The notes under the pieces were generated by a model. It ran no database searches. It was not told where the DNA came from and saw only the letters and a program-made list of their open reading frames with translations. Below, in pieces: positions 47,801 through 59,800 of a DNA stretch of 64,000 bases; within the stretch, counting starts at the first letter, position 1; each line of letters opens with the position of its first letter. The stretch is from assembly GCA_934045905.1 (NCBI GenBank), contig OW203761.1:30554964-30618963 (forward strand), written 5' to 3'. The position numbers and the translations under genes are program-made. Origin of the DNA: Leuctra nigra (Eukaryota; Arthropoda; Insecta; Plecoptera; Leuctridae).

Positions 47801-50800
47801 GACTTCACCTAGTGGAGTGATAGCCAACTCGTAGAAACACACTCTCGCACAGGTACCTACCTATCGTTATTAAAATCGCTATTATAATCGTTGATTTATT
47901 GCATTACTTATATTTGATAACTTCGGCCCAATTTTTAATATATTTTTAAAATGTTTTTAGTATTTTACACGAAGTGTTATGGGGTTTTTCATATTATATA
48001 TTTTAATTATTAGGTAGATTGTTTTTCTGTGTTTTTAAATTCCGTAATCACTAATACATTAAATGCTTTATGACTTACGGGCGAAGGTACCTCCTATAGT
48101 GTATGTAAAATAAGAAAAGGAATTAGAATTAGTTCAGTTTCATGACGACTTCGGGCTTATATCTAACCAATCTACTCTGCTTTTAGATATAACCATAAAC
48201 CTTCCACGCAATTATGACATGTGAACCTTAGCCTTATAACAGCATCTGTGACTGTCAGCTCTCTTATACCAAACACTAAACACTAAATCAGCATTAACAA
48301 TTGTGAATCCGGCTGTGAATTCGGCGATCTGTTATGTCGACTTCATTTCAAAAGAAAAATAACTCTGTTATCTTGAAACTTATTACTTACGTATGTAAAG
48401 AAATCCAGCACATTATTGTCCCGTTGAAATTGAATGGCGGCGATTATAAATTGGCTTCACAATGCCTGGTGATGTTCCTCAGGTGTGAACCTCCGCCTCC
48501 ATGTTGCAGGGGAGTCACGCAGCGGGTCACGAGCGACACGGCACTCCGCCAGCGCCGCGGCGGCGGCGGCAGCGGCGGCGGCCGACGACGAGGACTCCTG
48601 TCCGGTGATATGCGACCGCGAGATGCACAGCCTCCATCGCAACGTGCCGGCGTTGCGGCGTCGCGACGTCGACACGACGGCGATCAGGCAGCACTTCTAC
48701 CCCGAGGGAGGCTGGGGATGGATCGTCTGCGGCGCGGGGTTCATGGCGCATCTCTTGACCACCGGCCTCCAGCTCTCTTACGGATTGCTGTGTGTCTACA
48801 CGCTGCACCACCTCCAGCATGGACTTGCTACGTTCATGGATGGAGGTAACAGATTACCACTTAGATTAGCATATAATTATAATGGAGAGTTCAATGAGGT
48901 GATAGATTTACAGATAAGAAGAGCATGCATCGGTATGTGCTTTGACAGGGAAGATCGCCAAGGAACTAATCATGAGCTTGCAACAGGTCTCAAACTCACA
49001 TTTTGAGAAAAAAATAGTCGATTCTAATGTCTGAAAATCGCTAACTCCCATCCCATAGCATTAACTAACTCGCACGAAAACCAAACGAGGGAGGGTACGT
49101 TCTGTTCTCCCCGCTCTACTTCAAAGCCGCTCGATATATTCAATTCATTGGTGTAGTCTAGGATTATCTCTAAGTTAATCCTCGGCGGCCTCTACCAATT
49201 ATCGTGCTAAATTCATTATCGGGAGTTCGATCCTGCCCGATGTTACGATTCGTTAGCGAAAACTGTCATTTTACATTTTAGTTTTCTATCCTTTGCTTTG
49301 TCTACATAGGGTCTTTGTCAGAGCTAAGTAAGAAGCATGATCTACAAAATGTGAGTTAGTGACGTTTTACAGTAAGCCTATCGTTTTAGAGATTAGTAAT
49401 CGTTGAGAAGAAATGACGTGGAAATTCAGTCAGTGAGGAAACTGATTAAAACAGTACACTGCTTTAGAAATCGTCGATATTATTCTCATTGACAATGAAC
49501 ATCATGATTGCAGAACTTGTCGAATTAATTAATCCCATTGTATTCTAAATCATTGTTATAATAAATGTTTGGTTTACATAAAATAAAAGGGGACATGGTA
49601 ATTAGTTACCCACGAATACGTCCATGCGCGCTGAAAATGTTAGAACGAAAATTAATAGCCTTTAATGTGGTATCTATTCACCGAACTATTTTTTTGTATA
49701 TGTAGAATACACCATTAATTTAGTTTAGTATATTTGAAAAATGTTTAAGAGAGAAAAAAAACATCATTTAAAATCGTGTCCAGATCCAGAAAATATGCAT
49801 GTTTAAATTTAACCCTAAGGCTATAGAATGTGTAGAGAGCAAGAAAGGAGCAGATAGTTGGAACATGGCTTGGAATGTGTAAAGTACAAGAATTGAGGCT
49901 CTTTTTGTGGAGTCAACCCGAAAATAAGTGAAGATTGTTGTAGACTAAAACTGAGGATAAAATCGCCGAATATGTAGGACCATGACATGAAATCTCGTCA
50001 GACATTCAAAGTGTCATGGAGTCTGGGGAAAACAAGGCCTGTTCAGATCAGGGATTAAGATACGACGATGTGAGCTTTCTCAGACGACGTCGTTTCAAAG
50101 TCAAACTCTTCCCTCAGATTGCCTATCGGCCCGTTTGCCAAATTACCCCACTTGTTGAATTCCACAACTCTCTTGAGTCAGCTTAGAACAATTCAAAGTT
50201 TCTGATGACAAAAGGCAACGTCGCCACGTGTTTACATCTGTGCTTGCAGCATTATCTCATCTCCTACATCTCCTTTCGTTCGTGTCTGAGAGGCTATTTA
50301 CGGCGCGCCAGATCTTACAGACAAGTTAATTGAGCGTCATAGTGTAACTTTATTTCACGTCCACCTCCTTTGTAGTGGATATTTCTCCTGTCTCGCTAAT
50401 CCCTGTAATCAAGTGCATCGGTAGGAATATTGCAATCACATGAGGTGCGTGCTGTCTCGAATCAAGATGGCGGTGCATGCCATCAGCAGCGCTCCAAGCG
50501 GCAACCCGACGCTTTCCCCCATGCTGATTTACAAAATTAGCGCATGGACATGCATGCGTTGATTTAGTTCTCTTCTCTTTGTCCTACTGCCGAAAATAAA
50601 ACCCTGCGTGTGTTAAAGGGAAATTGTGCCTTGCTTTGCATTTTGATTGAGTTTCATGACATTTCGTGCTGTCACTGACGATACGAACTTAATTGTTTCG
50701 ACTCGTATGGAAGGAGAGGAACCAACTATAAATGAAAGCATGATTTATGTAAAATGTACACATAAATATTCACGAAGTCGAATAATTCGACAGAATTACC

Positions 50801-53800
50801 TACACACTCTTGAAAGTTCTCGCACATTGAGACATCACATCTCGACGCTATTGTTCGTTCGATTTGAAGAAGCTAAGAGCTTTCAATTCACTTATTTTAT
50901 TAATTGATAGTTCATTATTTTATGGCATTTAATTTATTTATTAATTATGAAAATTACATCCTTGTTCGAACTATAGGGCACTCAACTTTGATTTGTTTAA
51001 CCTTATATTTCCATGGTCTTTCTCATCCCAAAGTAAAGTTGAAAGCAGCAGTATAGAATAAGTGATAGCAGTTCTTGCATTGACTAGAGTTGCTCGAGGT
51101 CTGGATGCAATGCGATGAAAGCGCCGCGACGTCTGCGACGACGAGGCCACGCTGGTCGTCGGGGCGTCGCCTTGCCGCCGTCGCCAGCCCGAGGGCCGAT
51201 ATTTCGTGCGCGTCGAACATTCGTGATGAGGTGATATAATTCACCGGCATCAGCTCCCAGGCAATTGTCTCGTGTTCTCCACCTTGTTCTCTTCCAACTA
51301 CCATGTCAAGACAAACTTCGTCGACCACCTCGCGGCTTGCATATCGCATCGCATCCAATATGGTGGGAGTTATGAATCGACTTGCAATGGCTCGAGAAAA
51401 ATCGAATGTAATTTTATATTTGACCGCAATGATTCCTCCGCCGGCAATTTTCTCTTCGGTTTCTGCTACCCACATATTTGCATTCCTCCGATCATATCGA
51501 TGAGATTGAAGTCAACATTTTTAATATTCCATATATTTCTGATGAAATAATTTTCTACTTCAATTATTCTTACCCATTCGTTTGAGATGCAGTGTTATCG
51601 AGAGTAATATACTGGTTTGACATAAATTATGGTTTCTAATAAGCAGTATTAAGTCCGTTGAGATGCAGTGTAGATATGTGAGATTGCATCGCTGCGGCTG
51701 AGGAGAGAGATCGGGAAATGGGCGACTTCAATGAGCAGAGATGACATGGAGATTACGTGCAATTACACATCTAATTACTGGGCACACGGCGCAGCCAGCA
51801 CGCCTGGAGTAGATGCTGGGTGTATAACTCATGATCAGGGCAATTACATGAGCAATGCCGCACCTCGGTATGTCATCTAAGGAGACACTTTCTCAGGTTG
51901 TTGCACACCCACGTGAGCGCAACCCTCGGATGAAGGCACCCGATCGGAGGAGAGCAATTTCCAAGAAACCTGTGATTATGCAAGATCGAAGATGTAATCT
52001 TTGAAAATATATTAGAAAAGCTTCAAAATTAATCATTCCAAACTAATTGTGCTAAGTGGGAGGGTGAAATGGATAATATTATAATTAATAATATGATAAA
52101 TTACATTCTGTACATAATGTTATAGTATGTTTTGCCAAGAAGAAAGATATTTTGAAATATGTTCACTTCGATAAGTATAGCATTGTATAGAAGTCAGATG
52201 TTCTGTATTTATATCTACTTACTAACAAAATCAAAGTCAAGTTTCGGAGAGGGTCGGGCAATTTAAATATACGGATTCCGCATTAAAAACGAACATCACG
52301 ACTAGTGGTATTTATGACATGGTTCGAATCAAAAAGTCCCCATAAAAAGTGAATTATAGTTCATTTCAGATATTTTATGGATAGGGGTAATTTCGGGACT
52401 ACTCCCCCCCCCCCCCAAGTATCATTCCCTACATGCACCAAAGATTAAATTGTAATAGCCACTTTCAAATGTATTGTCATTTTGAATCAAAGTACGACAA
52501 CACCAGAAGCGTTTTCAGCTCCAAAAATCTGTGTACATGTCGGTAATGCGTCGTCCAAAACACATCGCGTTTCCTCATGCATACACTGTATACTTGATCA
52601 CGCCAGCTCTTGATAATTATGTGTTGCGAATACCTGAGACCCGGCATCCATCTTGCCAACAGAACAACCCACGTGACGTGTCACATGACGCGCCGTTCAT
52701 AACTCGGCAGTATTTAAATACTTAATTACTAGCATTTCACATGCAAATATTAAGTGTCGGGACGGTTTTTAATAATTAATATGCCAGGATTATTTTAATA
52801 AACATGAATATGATTACAATAATTAGCATAGGTTTTGATTGTATAGTCTGCATCGAACAAAGTTCCAAACAGTAATCTTTCTTGAACTGCTCCGAAAGTT
52901 CAAATATAAATCTGATGATTAATGCGAGCATTAGACTAATGAAGTTGAGTACGAGTTCTCTCAATCTCAGGTGAAGGTCCGTGAAGAATCTAGCTGGTTA
53001 GGTGAATCAGGTGAATTATGTTGACTGAGGTTTAATAAAAAATAAGTATGGAAGTGGAAGTGGAATGATATCACGTCTTCCCTACTTCAAAAATACAACA
53101 GCTATTTTTCTACGTGTTTTTTACAACATTGAAAATATCATTATAAACAATATCTATTTTAGTAAACATAAAAATTGAGGCACACCACACGTCGTATAAT
53201 TCGGTTACGAGTTCAAAACTTTATAATTCATTTTTCAATCATATCGCTATCAAGTTAAAATGTCCTCGAGGTGTCATGATGTAACGCTTGGCATGTAGTT
53301 GGACTTCTCCATGAATTTCAATGCAAATTAAATTGTTCTCAGATAGTCATTGTCTTAAACTATAACACTATATAACACATATAACACAGAACCCAATAAC
53401 ACTAGGCGGTCGTTGAGCCTGCCAGAATGTGTAGTTACTAATTAATTATGTACAGTCATGGAAATTACTACGAGTTATTCCTACACTTACTTGCTGATTA
53501 CATCTGAGAACTAATGTCATCAAAAGAAATGAACACAACTCCCCGAAGCAAACCACTTAGAGTTAGGCTTTGATTAATAAGAAACGTCGGTATCGAGCCA
53601 CAGTGATGATGATTCCACACTCGCAAATGTGCTGGGAAATACCACAAATAAATAGTCACAGATATTGCCACAACTATCTTTTACCAGCGATTCCCTGTTA
53701 CTCACGAAGTTTATAATAGTGTATTACATTCCTGTAATCTCAAGAAACATTTACCAGTTCGTACGTAGGCATTCTAAACTATTAGTAAGAATAGTCTCAT

Positions 53801-56800
53801 TGGCAGAACGAGAAAGTATTTTAAATTTCAATTCCTGCTTGTTACAAGTCGTCGCAAAATACCAACTTTAAAAAGTCTTCTTGAGTCTTGTATTTCTTGG
53901 TGAAATAACATGTGTCATAGCGTATAATGACTTGGGAAATATGTCTAAAAGAAAAATACGGAAAAATATTCTTTCACATGGTGCAACAATAATTTTTCTC
54001 TACTCTGTGGAATAATATGAAGCTTCCACATGAATCCATGGTCCATCCAAGCTTGAAACGACGCTGCTTGTTCATCATAGCCCTCAGCCATGGAGTATGG
54101 AACTGGTTTCTGCAAAAAGCGTGCATCTTCCATACATAAAACGATAACACATCGTGATATGATAATATTATGGGCGGGAAGGCCGAGAAGGGCGGCCGGC
54201 CAACTTGTGTTTTTAAATTGTTACTCTGAACTTGATCGGTAATTATCTTGTTTATTATTATCTCATGTATTAGAACAACATCAGCGTGGAGTTGAATGCA
54301 CGCGGTTAGAATATTCATCGTTGAACCTCCGGCGGATGATGGAACTAGAGTTGGAACTACATGGGTTACTAGACGCGCAATGACAGGAGGGTGACAGCTG
54401 CTTATGAGCTTGATGACAGCTTGATGGGCCAGCAGATTGGTGCGTGGACTAATCAGAGATAAATGAACAACAAGCACGCCCTGGAGGTGTCTTGACATGG
54501 GATATTGCTGGATCAAGAAACTATGAATAACATCAACTTCTTGCCGGTGTTCATCTTATACATACTTAGCAGCTCTGTTGTCTGTGGGATGAATCATTCA
54601 TTCGGGAAGAGAGTCTACACTTCAATCTCAAGATATGTCGGAGGGATGAACCGGGGCGCGAACCCCGGACATCCGAGCGACTGCTCACAGACATCAATCA
54701 AGTCTTGACGAGAATGAGTTTTGAGATTCCAGCGCAGTGATTATACTTTTCAATTCTACGCTCAGCCCCGATGGCTATTCTATTCCGCACATGCGGAAAC
54801 ATGACAGGCGCCTCGAGCGTTGAAGATATACTCTCTGTAAAAGGGAGCGGATAAAGGCTTCGGTATAAGCAATTACATTAGTATAGGTATGTTGTGTACA
54901 TTTGTATAAATTGCCATCACTACAAAGTTGGCAAGATAATTATTTGAGAGATAATGAGTTTTTAACACCTCTGGTTTGCGGAAATAGCAATTTGTAGGTT
55001 TTTGTGAAGGTTTTTCTTTATGGGCTAAATCACATTGAACGTTATGCTGTTTGGTTAATATTTTTTCATTTTGCAAGCACACAGCTCACATCTATCAACC
55101 AATCGATATGGAATTTTGCACACATCCTAATGTAAGCTCACCGGACACTGCCCAAACAACCATGAAGCACATATACCACATTTGTGAAATTATTGAGTTT
55201 GGTATCGTTGGAATCAACAGATAATTTTCTACCTTGTGTTTCTTAGAATTCCCGAAGTAGGTACTCATTTAGTAAGTTAAACCTTGATTTATACTAAAGC
55301 TCTTTAACCCAGTATAGTCCAGTCAAATGAGAGATTAACCCAAAACTAATTGTAACATTTGGTTTTTTGGTATCATTCTCTTCAGAAAAATGCCCTCTAC
55401 AACATATCCAAAATCCGCCAAAGTCCGCGCACCGGAAGTACTTTTTAATCACTTTTTAAGTTAATTTCCCATGTTAATTCCATGTTGCAAAAAGAAAACA
55501 TTTTTCATGTAACTCCGATTTTGACGAAACTTGGCAGAATTGTTCACCATCCTAAATGAACAAAAAAAGCTCTCTTAGCGTTTTTCTCTAAATCTTATCG
55601 TTTGGGAAATATGGACATCACAAACAGGGACGACGCTAAGGGGGGGGGGCCTGGGGGGGCCACGGCCCCCCCAAACATTCGCGCGGTCCCCCCTTGTGCC
55701 CCCCCCAAACCAAATGTGGGAAAATAAATATCTTGAAAGACTATACTTTCTTCAATTTTTTGCACTGTTCAAATTATCAAATAAAACATCAGCTGACATT
55801 GTTTTGCAAATAGCCGACTTTCGTATGCCAGACATAATGAAGTTCCTAAGAAGTATAGCAGGGTTGACAAAAATTGGATAAGATACGGAGCTCAAAAATA
55901 AGGAAAGACTTTGTAATGGAGACTCTAAGTTTCAAATTAGGAAAGGAGAGATTGAAATGGTTTGGTCGATTGAAAGGGATGGGACAAGAGAGGATACCGA
56001 GAAGGAAGGCAGATAGAGCAGCAATAGGAGGGAAAAGAAAGGCAGGGAGACCGCGAACGAAGTGGATGAGTGGAGTGAAGGTGGCTGTGGAAAAAGTGGA
56101 GAGTCATGGGAAATGGTAAGGGACGAAAAATGGTGGGAGGACAGTTCATAAAAATTAGTGTAGGGATAATTTTTTGAAGGCTTCAGTTTTTTTAATTATC
56201 TCCACCAGGCGCGTAGGAAGGGGGGGGGGGATGGGGGGGAGAATCCCCCCTCTGATTCAATACCCCTCCCTATGTACTTATATATTTGTGTCAAGAAAAA
56301 AATGTGCTTAAAAAGTGTTAAAATTGCATAGAAATGCACCAAATTGATGTCTGAAATTCAAAAATTTTCCGGGGCTGTGCGCCCCGGACCTGCATTTTAC
56401 TGGGGGCCCTCCCCCCCCAGACCCCTCATTGTCTTCGTAGACACTAGTATCTCCAGCTCAAGTTATTTTACATATTATTCCCCCCCTTGCAAATTTAGTT
56501 CCTACGCGCCTGATCCCCACGCCACAATTGAAAATATACATGTGAAAATACGTTTGCCCCCCCTAAAAAGTTTATTGCCCTACCTAGGCCCCCCTGTATA
56601 AAAATCCTAGCGTCGTCCCTGAATTCACAAATCGTAAACTTACACTCGAAAAGTCGAAAACTGACTAAAATATGACTTTTCGATATTTCCCAAACGATAA
56701 GATTTAGAGAAAAACGCTATAAGAACTTTTTTTGTTCATTTAGGATGGTGAGGGAATACACTTATCAATTAGATTTCAGAATAATAGTTATTTTATTAAA

Positions 56801-59800
56801 ATTGAGATGTTGCTGAACACAGATATAGTATTATTTTTGTTGTGGGACAAGTAGTTTTCGAGAAATTCAGTAACAAAGTTTGATAATTTTCTTACAATTT
56901 TAAAACAGGAAAATTGACGATGACATCACAATCCTCTATATTGCCATGGTAACAAAGGAATCACCATGGTAACACATTGTTGGAGACTTGGAAATGACAT
57001 CACAATCCTGGATTCTGTTGCCTGCCTATTTTTCCGCCAAAATATTCCATGACATTTGAATTTGATTTTTATGTATGAAAATTTTAAATTTCGCTGGTGA
57101 TAAGTGTGTTTGTCATTGTTATTTGTGTTGATATTTACAAATTATCAAGAATAAAATTTCATGTGACTTCCCTATTCTGCCAAGTTTCGTCAAAATCGGA
57201 ATTACATGAATTTTTCTTTTGCAAGATGGAATTAGCATTGGAAATTAACTTAAAAAGTGATTAAAAAGTACTTCCGGTGCGCGGATTTTGGCGGATTTTG
57301 GATATGTTGTAGAGGGCATTTTTCTGAAGAGAATGACACCAAAAAACCAATGTTACAATTTATTTTGGGGTTGGACATTTTTAAGCCTGATTTGACTGGA
57401 CTAGTAGAAAAACAGAGGTTCAAACAAGTTTGAGACTTTTACTCGGAACAGGTTCATATCAGATTATGTGCTTTATGGTTGATAGGTAAGTATAGTTTTT
57501 GAGCTAAATTCTCTGATAGGCTGAAGAGTGTAAATAAGCATTAGTCCAAAATTATCATATCTAATACATTTTCGGTAATTAGGTTTGTCTTTACTTCTCT
57601 TTTCCATAGGTCATGAGCAACTCTCACACAGCATATTACATTACATTCAATACAAAAGCTCGAATATCAACGCGTTACGCAGAGCGATTTACTTCACTTA
57701 CGTATATACATATTCCTGCCACATGGTGGCATAAGTGGGATGCATTCACAGAAAAGTTCCTATTACATTTAGTTGTTCTCAGATCGTTCTAACTTGTGAA
57801 TGTGATATTCCAGTGTGGGTCGGCGCTCTGTGTCTGTCAGTGTCTCTCGGCTCGGCCCCTCTCGTCGTGGCGCTCTGCCGTCGCAAGTCGACGCGTCTGT
57901 CGGCCATCTTCGGCGGCCTCGTCATGGCGCTCGCTTGTCTCTTCACCTCCTTCGCGCAACAACTTCATCAGATATTGCTCAGGTAAACTGCTCGGTCAAG
58001 TGTCAACACTTTTAGCATTGACTTGAAACACGCTTTCAGTTGAAACAAAGTTGTTATAAAAAAGGTAGGTATCAGAAATATTACTAGGAAAACGGTGTTT
58101 GTAACGCGCAAATAGGCGAGCCTTCGTATTGCATGCGAATTAATATGCATGTGAATGTTGTTGCTCTACAGAGTACAGAAAATTACACGAAAATTACTTC
58201 ATTTACATGAAGATTATCATGAAAGTAGCAGTGATAATATTTTGAAATTTCCATAAATGAATTTGAAAATATAAAAAAAAACATAAATTGTCAATAAAAT
58301 GTAAATTACCTATACTATTAAATTTCCTGCCCGATTTGTCTAAACATTTTCAAAAATACCTATACACTACATACAACTACATACATCTAACCATACATCA
58401 AAACTACATACATCTGACTGCTCATTAGTGTGTGTGCAAAAGTTCAGATAGATTGGTTATGGGCATTGCCTACAAAAACAAACAAACAAAAAATTCAAAC
58501 AGAGAAAGTGACATATCAGAGTACCGTAGTGACTCTTTAATTCAAACTAGGAATATTACACTCTCCTATCGCATTGTATTCTTAGCTAAAAAATACGTAG
58601 GATTTTGTGTCTTCAAAATGTTTAGAAAAGGTATAATCACAGGTTATAAACAATAGAGACAAATTACTATGCAAAACATACCTTGAAGAAGAGTGCAACC
58701 CAAAGTGTACCTGTCATATGGAATAACTCCCTGCCATGTTCTCTTGTCTAGAACTGTTCGTTATCCAAGCGACCGGCCGACAGCAATACGATGTCTAATT
58801 AACATGCTGATAGTGTTGGACGGTTCTGTTGCAGCTACGGCCTGGTGATGGGTCTCGGTTGCGGCTTAGTGCGAGAGACGTCTAGTCTAATGTTAGGTCA
58901 CTACTTCAAGAGACGGCGCGAGTTCGTCGAGATGGTCGTGCAGACAGGAGGTGGCGTCGGCGTCGCGCTCTTCTCCGTCTTCTACAAGGAGGCGGTGGGG
59001 TAAGCAGCACGACACGCTGTTACTCATCCACACTGATTAGATAGTCTTGGAATTGATACACTTTACCATGTGGATATTTTCAGTTGCAGGGAGCATGTGA
59101 ACTTGATTGCAGTGTTGTGAGGAGGGGGGGGGGGGGGGGGTCTAAATTATGTATGGATATGGAACGGTGACTGGAACGAAAGGCAAATGTGCCAAGCTCA
59201 AGGGTCTGTTGGTCTTGACGATTTTTTGATTTTACAAACATGAAACAAATTTGAAACTATTTTGAAAAAATGTGTTACTTAAAACTAGGTAAGCTAAATT
59301 TGGAATAAGTTGTATTTTTTTTAGTCAAAATCTGTAAATGAGTATGTTTATTGGTATGACCGTTTGATGGCATCGGAACATTTAGTAAATATTGTATAAT
59401 TTTCTGTTCGAGTAGTTTTTCCCGTGTGAGAAAATAAGATGTGTCCACTGTCCAGCAAACATTATCTGGGGATGTCAGAGATTCAACAACCCCCATTAAC
59501 CCCCCCCCCCCCCCCTCTGAGCCGTCTATTACACGTAGTTTCCAATTACTTTGACTGAAAATATTCATCTACATCCACATATTTTGTTATTCCTGTAAGA
59601 AATACGTTATCTGTGCCTACGTTATTTCTGTACTCCTTTTCTCTTACACTTCTTTTCTTTTAGTTCTTCACCTTTTAGAAACGCGTGTAAGATGAATGGA
59701 AGAAACTAGGAATTGCAAATCCTCAACCGTTTACAAATACATGCAAACGTGTACACCGCGTGTGGAAATGTTACCCCTAATTTTTCTTTTTCTTGCCCGA

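Larger units (their letters stand above)
55158..57480. mobile_element. Composite inverted-repeat element (about 1.3 kb plus 1-kb insert)
   Basis: The ends AACCATGAAGCACATA (left) and TATGTGCTTTATGGTT (right) are inverted and match the termini of the 337-869 MITE. Long inverted arms pair inside, for example CGCGCACCGGAAGTAC near 55426 with GTACTTCCGGTGCGCG near 57268, and CTTATCGTTTGGGAAATAT with ATATTTCCCAAACGATAAG. The left arm is interrupted by another element at 55625-56621. No transposase ORF was found. In transporter intron 2. Confidence 0.8.

Noticed and set aside
48334..48849. 171-codon ORF overlapping exon 2
   Set aside because: Different frame from the EGGWGW-encoding frame; a shadow of GC-rich coding sequence.
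53974..54516. 180-codon minus-strand ORF in transporter intron 2
   Set aside because: No recognisable domain, AT-rich composition and no splice or neighbour support.
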